Source of the DNA: Sipunculus nudus
Taxonomy: Eukaryota > Annelida > Sipuncula > Golfingiida > Sipunculidae
Length of the DNA stretch: 64,000 bases
Assembly (NCBI GenBank): GCA_026874595.1
Contig: CM049307.1
Span: 27,502,362 to 27,566,361 of the forward strand
Direction of reading: 5' to 3'
This document shows positions 36,109 through 46,725 of this stretch, one piece after another. The number at the start of each line of letters is the position of its first letter. Position 1 is the first letter of the stretch. The notes under the pieces are model-generated. The model ran no database searches. It had not been told where the DNA came from and was given only the letters and a program-made list of their open reading frames with translations. Made by a program: the position numbers and the translations under genes.

Positions 36109-38167
36109 ATTCTCAACATCATTGTTTGGCCAAAACTTAATAAATACAAGACATGGTGCGAATGCTTTGCAAATGTATTTGAATACGAATATGAATATGT
36201 ACTGTATTAAAAAATTTCTTGCATAAGAATGTGAATTCAGGTAAAAATGATGGTATTTGAATACCAGTGCAGATACTTTCAAAATGTATTCATGAATGCA
36301 TTATTTTAATAATCATTTCAGTTATATTTTATTTAATAAATCATATGATTTTCTTCTTATTTTTTTAAATAAAAATGATATTGGCACAATATTTGTTATT
36401 AAATTTTAATAAATAATTAAACTGTTTTATTATATGTGCTGCTTATAAGTTATATGGCCAAGTCAAAATCTGTGTGACAATAGCACTCCATTTGTTAATA
36501 AAATAAATGAAATCAATCCTCTTCCCTGTTTTCAAAGGTACTATCAAAATCATACATAAGGTAAACACCAACAACTCATAATACAGCTTATATTTATTAC
36601 CACACAAAACCAGCATGTGCCTCATTCCCAAATCTATTTTTTTATCATTTATAACAGCTGAGCGCCGTGACCCATGGGTCCCTTGTTTACGAATTGTTTT
36701 CTCTATTTTTGAAACCTTTAAAAATGTAAACATCTGTAAACAGGGCACAAATCGTAAAGACTGGACCTAGAATCTTCATTCTTGACACAGTGAGAGACCT
36801 ATGAAAAGTCTCCATGGAAACCTGATATAAGGTTTTTGAGCTGTGGGGCTCCCAATTACCCCCAAGAATAATGGAAAATTTGAAAAAAAACTGCAACATC
36901 TCAATAACTACAACACTGATGGTCATGATTTTTGGCATACATATTGATCAAAAGAGGTGTTCCATCAGTTCCTGCAGACTGATGGTGCCACCTGTATTTT
37001 TTCAAATTTTTTTTCTCTATTTTTGAGACCTTTAAGGATGTAGTTATCTGTCAACAGGGTACAAATCGTAACGACTGGACCTATAGACTCTTCATTCTTG
37101 ACACACAGGGAGACCCATGAAAAGTCTCCATGGATACCTGAAATTAGGTCTCTGTGACCCATATCCTTCAAGCTGTATGGCATTCCAAAGTACAGCTCAG
37201 AATAATGGAAAATCTGATACAAAAGCTGAACTATCTGAACATCCAATGCAGCGATCACCATAATTGTTTGCATGGATTTTGATCATGGAGTGTTTCATCA
37301 GTTTCTGCAGACTGGTGGCACTACCTGTATTTGTTCGTTTTTTTAACGAATTTTTTCTCTATTTTTGAGACCTTTAAAGATATGAACATCTGTTAACAGG
37401 GCACAAATCGTAACAACTGGACCTAGAATCTTCATTCTTGTCATGCAAGGAGGCCCATGAAAAGTGTCTGTGGAAACCTGAAATTAGGCCTCTGTTTCCC
37501 ATATCCTTCAAGCTATAGGACTCCAAAGTATCCCTCAGAATAATGGACAATTTGACACAAAAGCTAAAGTATCTGAACAACTAATGCAGAGATCACCATG
37601 GTTCTTTGCATGGATATTGATTATGGAGTGTTCCTCAGTTTCTGCAGACTGGTGGTGCCACCTATATTTTATTCATTTTTTTTTTTCTCATTTTTTTTCT
37701 CTATTTTTGAGACCTTTAAGGATGCTGTCATCTGTTAACGTGGCACAAATTATAACAACTGGACCTAGAATCTTCATTCTTGTCATGCAAGGAGGCCCAT
37801 GAAAAGTGTCTGTGGAAACCTGAAATTAGGTCTCTGAAGTATCCCTCAGAATAATGGAAAATTTGATACAATGGCTGAAGTATCTGAACAACTAATGCAG
37901 AGATCACCATGATTCTTTGCATGGATATTCATAATTAGGTGTTTTTATTAGTTTCTGCAGACTAGTGAAGCTACCTGTATTTTTTTTAAAGTTTACGCAT
38001 TATTTCTCTATTTTTGAGATATATAAATACAGACACAATCTTGGCCTGTTGGTTAATCTGTTTAATGCTGCAGTTGAATGGGTATATACTTCCATTCAGA
38101 TGATAAAATTTACTTTTGCGAATCTCTTCCCAGTCAGCTGAGCGTCATGACCCATGGGTCACTTGTT

Positions 38168-38704
38168 ATCTCTATTTTTGATACCTTCAAAGATGTGGTC
38201 ATCTGTTAACAGGGCACAGATCGTTACAATTAGACCTAGAAACTTTTAACTTGACATCCAGGGAGATCCTTGAAAATCTCCATACCAACCTGAATTTAGG
38301 TCTCTGTTACCCAAATCCTCCGAGCTATGAGGCAAAATAACCTACAGAAAAATTTAAAAAATTGTTACAGAAGCTCCACTATCTGAACAACTAATGCATT
38401 GAATACCATGATGTTTTGTATGCCTATTGTTTCATCACTTCCTGCAGACTGGAAGCTCCACCTTTTTTTTTTATTATTATTATTATTTTTTCTCTTTTTT
38501 TTTTAGTCCTTCAAAGATGAGGTCGTCCGTTAATAGGGCACAAATCGTAACCATTGGATCTGGTATCTTCTTACTTGACATCCAGTAAGGTCCATGAAAA
38601 ATGTCCTTGGAAACCTGAAATTAGTTCTCTGTTACCCACATCCTCCAGCTATACTTCGGTTGAATGGGGATACCACCTACAAAATTTGGCATTCATATGT
38701 TTAA
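38168..38704 (+). mobile_element. Subfamily D fragment
   Basis: Two partial D units (CTCTATTTTTGATACC, ACAGGGCACA, CTGCAGACTGG) continue past the tail at 38167. They have no head of their own, so they are the remnant of another D copy. Confidence 0.5.
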
Positions 38705-40074
38705 AATAATTTTGTGTCTAAAAGTCAAACGAGATATAGGTATGGCGCTTTGTCCGTCAGGGCGTCCGGTCGTCCATTAGCAGGGCACAGATTGTAACCG
38801 CTGGACCTAGAAACTTCTAAGCGTACAAACAGGGAAGTCAATAAAAAACCTCCTGGGAAACCTGAAATTAGGTCACTGTAACCTATATCCTCCGAGCTAT
38901 GGGGCTTGTTAGTATCCCCCCGAATAATTGAAAATTTAATACAAAACCTTCAGTATCTTGATATCATAAATAATGCCTTGGAATTTGACCATGACTAGTT
39001 TTATCAGTGACTGAAAACTGGTGGCGCCTCTAGTATTTTTTTTTCTAACATGATTTCATGTTTTTGTTTTTGAGACCGTTAAATTACAGCAATTATGTCA
39101 GTTTCTTAGCTGTGGTTTCATCCAGTGTCCTGAAACCTGCTGCGTTTATTTTAATGATTGGTTTCTTCAGTTCCTGAAGTCTGGTGGCGACACCTGTATT
39201 TTTTTTTCATTTTTGATGCATTTTTTCTTTCATTTTGAGACTGCCAAATCATATTGACACCATCAGATATACAACTGTGGATTCACCTGTGTCCTGAAAC
39301 CTATTGTGTGTTTATTATGCCCCCGCTTGAATAATTGGATGCCCTGTATTAATCACCCTGTCTGTCTGTTTGTTTTTGGTTATGTCCTTCAAATTTGTTT
39401 CCTGGTGATAACTTCAGTTTGGATTGACATAGGGATTACGTACTTGACTTATATATGGCCCACCTCTAATGCAAGTACTCTACTGATTTTTGGGTCTTGA
39501 GATCAAAGGTCATGGTCACAGGACCGACATATTTTGAAAGAATGTGGATGCATTTTAAGCCGAACTTTTCATCCCAAACCTTCCATCTTGCCTGAAAGCT
39601 GACCTGCTAATAGTGGAAGAACCTGATTGCTTTGGGGATCTTAGGTCAAGGTCATAGCGGCCATCTGTCAACATTTTTGTTTCCAAATGATAACTCCAGT
39701 TTTGGTTGACATATTGGTTTGAAACTTTACTTAGATATGACCCACCAATAATGCACCCTGTTGATTTGTCAAAGGTCACAGGACCACTTCTTTAAAAAGA
39801 TTTAGGACGCATTTTAAGCAAAACATTTCATCCAAAACCATCCGTCTTCTACATAGCACACTTTCCAACTGGGGAAGTTTCGTTTTGATTTTGTGGTCAC
39901 TAGGTCAAAGGTCACAAATTCCATCCATACACAAATTAGTTTATGGATGATAATTTTAGTTAGGGTAGACAGGTTGGCTTCAAATTGACCACTTGGCCCA
40001 TATTTTGACAAAGCTCATAAACATATTCTGAAAGACAAATTCAGCTGAACGTCAACACCCATGGGTCACTAGTT
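38705..40074 (+). mobile_element. Subfamily D copy with family 4-like head inside
   Basis: A degenerate head region near 38720-38790 (GAGATATAGGTATGGCGC, TTTGTCCGTC, GCGTCCGGTCGTCC) leads into D units and ends at about 40036-40074 with TTCAGCTGAACG, ACCCATGGGT and CACTAG. At 39317-39375 lies TATGCCCCCGCTTGAATAAT followed by TGTCTGTCTG, which looks like a family 4 head. The minus-strand element at 46726-48842 has the same middle and the same CTAG-type tail. Confidence 0.55.
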
Positions 40075-42518
40075 TATAGGTTATCACAAATGTGGCAGTG
40101 TTGCTGCAGCTGATCTATGTACTTTTAATTCCAGTATGTAATTTTAGTCTCTTGTGAGTTTCAGTTTGTAGTATGAATGTTCTTAGGTGGAAGGGTGGCC
40201 AAAGCCTATTTTTTGTTAGGCAAGGTAGATAACCTGCGGGGAAATGTCCAAAATTTTGTTTCTAGTCCCCCTCCCCCCACCAGCAAGGTTTCAGATTTGT
40301 CGGTTTAGTTTATATATTTTGTTTACAAACTGGATGTATATTTTGAACGACATATGTTATTAAAATTACAACAAGTCAGTTTAAAAGCCGAGAGTGAAAG
40401 CCAATGAAGGGAGCCAGTGGCTCATGCTACATAAATATCTAGTATCAAACGTTTCGTAACAAAGACAGGGTTGACAGGGTGTAAAACTGGGATCTTAAAA
40501 GAGCAGATATCTGCATTTTTAACAGACTGCTTCCAGCCCCTACCAATGATTTACTGTTTTATCAGGCTTACCTATTTCGTCAATTTCTTGGGTATTCGGA
40601 TAGATTGATTTTTAAGTCCACCCTTTTTCCCATTCTTACAGATATCTGTTTCACATTAATACCTTATTGAAGAATCTAGCCCTGGTTTAGTCCTTACACA
40701 AAACCTTCACACCGATGAACTGTTTATGAGAAAAAATTCTAATGGTATACAATCAAATTTTTGTATCGATGAATGATATTTTATTGTTCAGATCATCACG
40801 TATTTTAGGAAATATCTCATGGCTAAATCGGTACCCTTCTCCAAGTATCACATGCAGTATCCAACGTTATTTAATCACGCAGGGTATATTTGATAAGAAT
40901 AATAGTACATTTGAAATTTCAACTGCCCTAATAGTGTACAAAGCATGGTGAATTTATAAAAGGGGAAACATTTAAGACAAATGGAGGGGGATGATTAGCA
41001 TATGGGTATAGTAAAATGCACACGTACGTGACTGGTTATTTTGGTATACAGGACGCATTCTTGTTAACACTAACCTTGAAACATGACTTAAATCTGCTTA
41101 AAATCTGTTCACTGAAATGCGTTTTAATTTGTCCTGATACTCTCGTCATTTTCGGCAAATTATGATATTTTCCTAAACCTTTGTCGTTCTTATATCACCT
41201 CACAAGCTGGTTTATCAACTTCTTTTATAAAACTATTATTTAATAAAGTAAAATATTACAGCAGTCCATACCACACGAGAGACTGGTGTACAAAACTTCC
41301 CGATTAGTGCTGCCATCTATTGACAAGTGAGCGACTTTTCTTTTCAGAACTAATAATAAAAATGATTTTAATTGAAAGGAAAGGGCGACCATCTTAATGA
41401 ATCAGTTCGCATGCCTTGGAGACTATTTTAATTTAAATCTTATGGTTATTTCCTTCAAATATATTGTTTTCACTTGTATTTGTGTGTCTTTGAGCTTGGT
41501 AGCGCAAACTTCCATTACAGGCTTCTACAAAACAATGGGAGATTTAAGGAATATGAGAAAGTACTTCGCTTTAAATAAAATCCGAAGAAAAATTTCTATG
41601 ATATATAGGTGAAAATTTTAACGAGACTTACCTGTAAACTGAAGTATAAGTAGGTAGAATTGTATGTGCATTATGTTGAGAGTTTTCAAAATGGCGATCC
41701 CGCAGGCTTGAGAAGTGCATTGGATTTTTTTCTGAAAATTATTAAATCGGCTCATAATTGCCAATGAAAACTAGCGACTGCTACTTTTTTTCGTTACGAG
41801 TTTAAATTGAACAAAAATAGTTAGACTGGAAATATTTTACCAACACATGGAAATAAAATTTCACTTTAAATTACTGCATGTATTCGCTTTAAATTCAGGG
41901 CATGGTACAGCGCAGGGCTTGTCGCTTAAATTGCAAATGGTCCTCAATAAAACAAAATTCACAAAGGTGAAAACATAACACATTTACCTGCACATGTAGT
42001 ATTCAATTTTATTCGCTTTCCAACCCGATAAAACGCCAAGGCATTTCTGACACTTAAAGAACACGTATCTGCTAGATATGCACTTTTCCCGCTGATAATG
42101 TTGATTAGAATAAAAATCATTTTTACCAATGGATCTCCATTATTGATTTTCAGCTATGAGCATTTTCCACTGCACTTGGAAACCATGAGTGAGAAGTAAT
42201 TGCTCAAGATATTTATTCTAATAATAACAGCCTATCAAAACTGATCTCCTTTTTTTGTGTCAGAGTTCCATGCAAAGTCGCTTTTATGCAGTTCATTAAA
42301 CTGTCTTAACACTTAGTCTTCTCTTCCAGAAATTCGGAAACTATTTTATATTACGTGTATGTGATAACTGAGACATGAGCAGTCGACAAACGACTAAACT
42401 TATTTCTGCTGAATCACAGGGGCTTGGACTAAGTTAGGCATGGAATGTCTCCTGACATGAGATCTCATTAAATTCGTGGCATCAGAGAAACCCAAGGCCA
42501 TTTAAATAAGTATTATCT
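40075..42518. other. Intergenic, no gene recognised
   Basis: AT-rich sequence with no convincing repeat or gene. Two small items were noted: a C-rich tract near 40270 and AAAATGGCGATCC near 41689, which resembles a YY1-type site but stands alone. Frames of 69-71 codons show no recognisable domain. Confidence 0.5.
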
Positions 42519-42642
42519 CAGAAGCGGATCGGGGGGGGGGGGGGGGGGACCGCGCCTCCCTTTTTTAGGTCGTCGCAACCTCTTAGTCCTCTATAGTTGG
42601 ACCCCCCTCCCCTTTTTTTCCTAATTCCTGGATCCGCTCCTG
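42519..42642. mobile_element. GGATCC-type MITE, 124 bp
   Basis: Begins CAGAAGCGGATC and ends GGATCCGCTCCTG in inverted orientation, with G and C/T tracts between. TATCT stands on both sides (42514-42518 and 42643-42647) and may be a 5-bp target duplication. Confidence 0.75.
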
Positions 42643-42654
42643 TATCTTGTGAGC

Positions 42655-43600
42655 ACTACTTATTAGTATCCTACATAGATGGCGCCACAAGCAATGTTCA
42701 CTGGGTACGGCGGGGTAACCAAATTGATTGAGAATGAGATAAATGTGACTTTCATTCTAAATTAAGCTGAATAAAGCTTTCCAAGATTGACGCTACGAAA
42801 AAAAAACGATTGAATTATCGGTGGTGCCGAAGGCATGTTTACCAAACAAAGCTGGCATAAGTAAAATTTATCGGAAGTAGAAGCAAGGTCATGGACAACC
42901 CACACAATATTGTATGTGGCGCCTTTGGGCTTGTGTATATCATGAAGCTGTTTATGATCTATGGACATACACAATTTTAGGCCAATACCTCAAATGATTC
43001 TTATGTGCACGGAAAGTCGCCAAGCGAAAACAATCGCATATAGCGGTACCCAGAAGCGGATGCAGGGGAGAGGCAGAGGAGTCCTCTGGGGTTGGACCCC
43101 TTCTTTTCTTTAATCCTGGATCCGCTTCTGTTACTGGTTTAATGTACAAGTTAAAGCTGTCCAAGGTTTATGGACATGCAATATTTTTTAGGCCAATGTA
43201 TTACACCACAGGTCCTTGAAATCATACCTCTGTAAAAGAACCCTAATCCTAGTCTTTACTTCTAGTATAACAGTGGTATTATCTGTAATTATAGAAATTG
43301 AAGGGACTGTGATTAAGTCACTCCTTAATTATGTTCATGGGTGAAAGCTATCGTACATAACGCCACCGGTCTAATTATAATGTACAAGTACAGTGTACGG
43401 TATGCAAAAACGATTGCAGGTGGCGCCGCAAGCCTTTTGTCCGAGAAAGCCACCCAAGGTCAAAGATGCAAAATTTCTGGCCAATATATCAATTAAATCA
43501 TTCCTGAGATAAGCATGTAAGATATAAACATACGCCATGCAGAGACAAAGATTGCACGGAATCGAATAGGGCACCAGTTTATATGTAACCCGGTTATGTT
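42655..43600 (-). mobile_element. Degenerate minus-strand Helentron-like remnant
   Basis: Several loosely repeated phrases (GGCCAATA.., ATGGACATACA/ATGGACATGCA, and GATGGCGCCAC, GGTGGTGCC, GGTGGCGCCGC variants) recur about every 250-400 bp. They resemble tandem units of families 3 and 5 read on the minus strand. No ends were found, and the assignment is tentative. Confidence 0.35.
43051..43130. mobile_element. GGATCC-type MITE, 80 bp
   Basis: CAGAAGCGGATGCAGG at the left and CCTGGATCCGCTTCTG at the right are inverted repeats around a very short centre. It is inserted in the degenerate remnant around 42.7-43.6 kb. Confidence 0.75.
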
Positions 43601-43934
43601 ATAGTTTCTTAAAATTATCTCCAGCGGTTCTCAAGTGATTCTCCATGAACAAATGCGGCCCCTGGAGAAACCGGTTAAAAAAATACCATCAGCGAAACTT
43701 TATTTCAATAGATACAAGCCCTTTAATTTTTTGTGTGGCGCAAATCGGAGTAGTATCTGGTGAAGGAATCAAGGTACAAACTTCGTCTTTTGATAAGTTT
43801 ATTACGTATAATTGTTTTTGCGGGCGCTTAGAGCCCGAAGGATATTCTTCTTTATAATTGTTGAGTTAACGAGGCACTGATTTTTTTCTTTGGAAGATGT
43901 AGTCTGAATTCACCCGACGGGGCGGGTAAATTTA

Positions 43935-44130
43935 TTTACCCGACGGGGCGGATCCAGGAGTTTGGAAAGGGAAGGGTCCAACCCAGTATTTAAGACTAAT
44001 TAGAAAACCTAAAATGTTTTCTCTGATCCAGAAAGGGGAGGGGGTCTTGGACACAGCTTTGGTTCAAATCTCTCAAAAGAGTTGTTGCGGTTAAGGGACC
44101 TGGACCACAAACCCCCTGGACCCGCCACTG
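43935..44130. mobile_element. Degenerate GGATCC-type MITE
   Basis: Left end GGGGCGGATCCAGGAGTTTG, then GGGTCCAACCCAG; right end CTGGACCCGCCACTG. The ends still pair imperfectly. It is more diverged than the copies at 42519 and 43051. Confidence 0.6.
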
Positions 44131-44238
44131 CCAAATGTTCGCTAGTGTCTGCCCAATGTCTTCGAGTGCCGCTGTGTATTCGACGAAAGAATAAAAACAG
44201 ATTATTTATAGCTTATTCGTGTCACCCTCTCCCTTTTA

Positions 44239-45373
44239 TTAGCTCAGCTGACTGATAATCATCTGAGCTATAGCGATCACTCTTTGTCCGTCGTCCGTCC
44301 GGTCGTCTGGCCGTGCGTCCGTTAACAGGGCACAAATTGTAACCGCTGGACCTGAAATCTTCCAACTTAACATCCTGGAGGATCCATGAAAACTCCCCTT
44401 TGAAACCTGAAATTAGGTCTCTGTTACCAATATTCTTCGAGCTATGGGTCTCCTAAGTACCCCCCCAGAATAATAAAAAATTTGATACAAAAGCTCAAGC
44501 TCACCATGATTCTCTGCATGAACATTGATCATGGAGTGTTTCATCAGTTCCTGCAAACTGGTGGCAACACCTGTATTTTTTTCCAATTTTTTATGATTAT
44601 TTTTTTATTTTCGAGACTTTTAAAGAAACTGTCATCTGTTAACAGGGCACAAATAGTAACCACTGGACCTGGAATCTTCTTACTTGACATCAAGGTAGGT
44701 CCATGAAAAGTCTCCTTTGAAACCTGAAATTAGGTCTCTGTTACCCATATGCTCTGAGCTATGGGGCTCGTATAAGTACCCTTCAGAATAATTAAAAATA
44801 TGAGACAAAAGCTCCAGTATCTGAAAAACTTATGCATTGATCACTATGCTTCTATGCATGAATGTTGATCATGGAGTGTTCCATTAGTTCCTGCAAACAG
44901 ATGGCACCACTTGTATTTTTTTTTTTTAGAATTTTTACGATATTTTTCTTTATTTTTTTAGACCTTCAAAGAAGCTGTCATCTGTTCAGGGCACAAAATC
45001 ATAACTGCTGGACCTGGAATCTTCAAACTTGACATCCTGGGAGGTCCATGAAAAGTCTCCTTGGAAACCAGAAATTAGGTCTCTGTTACCCATATTCTTC
45101 AAGCTATGGGTTTCGTAAGTAACCCCCCCCCCCCAGAATAATAAAAAAAAAAATTGATACAAAAACTCAAGTAACTGAATAAACTACTGCATTGATAACC
45201 ATGATTCTCTGTATGAACATTTATCATGGAGTGTTCCATCAGTTCCTGCTAACTGGTGGTGCCACCTGCATTTTTCCAATTTTTACAAATTATTTTTTTA
45301 GACATTCAAAGAAGCTGTCATCTGTGAACAGGACACAAATAGTAACCTCTGGACCTGGAATCTTCTAACTTGA
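44239..45373 (+). mobile_element. Family 1 subfamily D copy, 3' truncated
   Basis: Clear head AGCTCAGCTGACTGATAATC at 44241 with TCCGTCGTCCGTCC, then about three and a half D units of roughly 320 bp with GGACCTGGAATCTTC, TGATCATGGAGTGTT and GCAAACTGGTGGC phrases. It stops mid-unit near 45373 without a tail. Confidence 0.75.
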
Positions 45374-46199
45374 TTCCAGGAACAGTTTTGTAACGAAAAC
45401 TTACACCACTCTAGCTCTATCCATATTCAACAAAAATATATATCTACACACATAAATGACAGTCCAATTCAAATTTTTACTGTACACAAAAGTGGCGGAA
45501 CATCAGCACGTGTTTAAGGACAAACGTTATTTTTTAAGAATATTCTTAAAATAGTTACCTCGAAAAAAAGGCCCTGTTACGGAATAAATACGTCAATCAA
45601 TGTTTGTTGCTAGGATTGATTTTAGTACAAGTTATATAAAATTTGTTCTCACATTCCGTCGGTATATTACCACTACAAAATCAAGTAAAATAAATTTATT
45701 ATGTATAGATCTAATTTACTTTGACTAAAAATGGAAATATAAAATTATTGTCGGTCCAGTCTCTGTGCATCCTTTAATCAACGTTTCTTTCAGTTCTTTC
45801 AGTGTAATTCCTAGAATTCCTGACAGACCTGTGAAATTTCTAGAATTAAATATACCATTTCGCCATCTGGTGATTAGAAAGGGCACTGAATGAAACCGCG
45901 TGACCGTTGCTTGCCAACTGGTCACATGACTCAACTCGTAAATGACCCGAGGTCACGCACATATGTTTACCTCCAATGAGCGGAGAAGCAGTGCTGGAGA
46001 GCGCAGGCTATTCAAATACCCAAACATGCTTTTAGTAAGCGCGTATGTCAAACAAGTACCACTGGTGACTATTATGACCAGTTTATACATATCATTAATA
46101 GATGCCACCTTGTAAATAAGCAGCACTGATCGAATGCACAGTGTGATTTGGCCGTGCGCTGTGGTTTTCACATGCTTGGAGGAGTTTACTGAGCAGCAA

Positions 46200-46333
46200 C
46201 TGCCCAGACTGTTTCAGGGATTCTGGTTCAGGTGATTTCCGCTACCTCTGACGTGACGGCATCTGATGTAACGTTAGTGGTGCTATAGTACAGGTTCAGG
46301 AATATTTGAGAGTCTCACAGGAAATCTGACGTC
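46200..46333 (+). promoter_or_regulatory. Putative 5' UTR/promoter of the PP1-like gene
   Basis: A perfect CRE palindrome TGACGTCA lies at 46327-46334 and touches the start codon; a related CTGACGTGACGG lies near 46248. GC content is higher than in the flanking DNA. Whether the CRE acts as a promoter element or is simply transcribed leader cannot be told; the start site is unknown. Confidence 0.35.
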
Positions 46334-46411
46334 ATGTCTTCGGGACACACGCTGGACGTGGATTCTATTATCAACCAGCTCCTCGCTGTCAAAGATTCTC
46401 CAGGGAAACAG
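46334..46411 (+). CDS. First coding exon of a PP1-like phosphatase catalytic subunit
   Basis: ATG at 46334 opens 26 codons ending in CAG just before a good donor (GTAATC, phase 0). The peptide includes LDVDSIINQLLAVKDSPGKQ, which resembles the N-terminal LN(L/V)DSIIxRLLEVxGxxPGK of the Ser/Thr phosphatase PP1 catalytic subunit, whose first exon ends near this point. It lacks one residue relative to PP1 in the VKDS-PGK turn, so it may be a divergent PP1-type paralogue. The metal-binding motifs (GDxHG, GDxVDRG, GNHE) would lie in later exons; none was found before 64000, implying a first intron of at least 17.5 kb. The call rests on 20 or so residues only. Confidence 0.6.
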
Positions 46412-46725
46412 GTAATCACCAAATAAGTACTCCATCTCCCTCCTCCTGCTCTCTTTCTCTCACTCTCTCTCTCTCTGCATGAGTAAAATAAAAGTATTTT
46501 TTAAAGCGATTTTCTTTGCATATTTGACATGTATTAATGAAACGGTGATATTAAATTATTGTTCATTTTCATTTTAAAATTTTATAATTTGAGTTTTAAA
46601 TTGTATTATATTTCTATTTATTTATTTATTTATTGGTCCCACGTGTTTCCAACTTATATGTTATAAATCGGTAATTTACAATTTATTGAATTTCGCAAAC
46701 CTCATGTGATTTGAAGCTTTCCATA

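Larger units (their letters stand above)
29097..36687 (+). mobile_element. Family 1 subfamily A copy (A5) carrying three insertions
   Basis: Head at 29098, tail CAGCTGAGCG, GACCCATGGGTC, CCCTTG ending near 36687. Collinear subfamily A segments are about 29098-29360, 30860-32030, 34831-34907 and 36109-36687. They are separated by a TIR element (29361-30859), a family 2 element (32031-34830) and an unassigned 1.2-kb insertion (34908-36108). Removing these restores the A order seen at 20471-23078, apart from a shortened second internal unit. Confidence 0.8.
28760..38167 (+). mobile_element. Family 1 subfamily D copy, split by A5
   Basis: A degenerate head near 28765 (AGCTTGGCTGAGCTATAGC, then a short TCCG remnant and GTTAAC) leads into D-type sequence to 29097. 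After copy A5 ends at 36687 the D sequence resumes mid-unit (ACGAATTGTTTTCTCTATTT) and runs to a tail at about 38137-38167 (TCAGCTGAGCG, GACCCATGGGTC). The right part is about four tandem units near 300 bp, each with CTCTATTTTTGAGACC, ACAGGGCACAAATCGTAAC and CTGCAGACTGGTGG. Confidence 0.6.

Noticed and set aside
6229-36748. Minus-strand ~77-codon frame ([13 protein letters not shown]..) near the 3' end of five A copies
   Set aside because: Amino-acid differences between copies are frequent and include non-conservative changes, with no sign of protein constraint. The frame is more simply inherited from related DNA.
41689-41703. AAAATGGCG as a YY1-regulated promoter
   Set aside because: Single short match with no adjoining gene or exon recognised.
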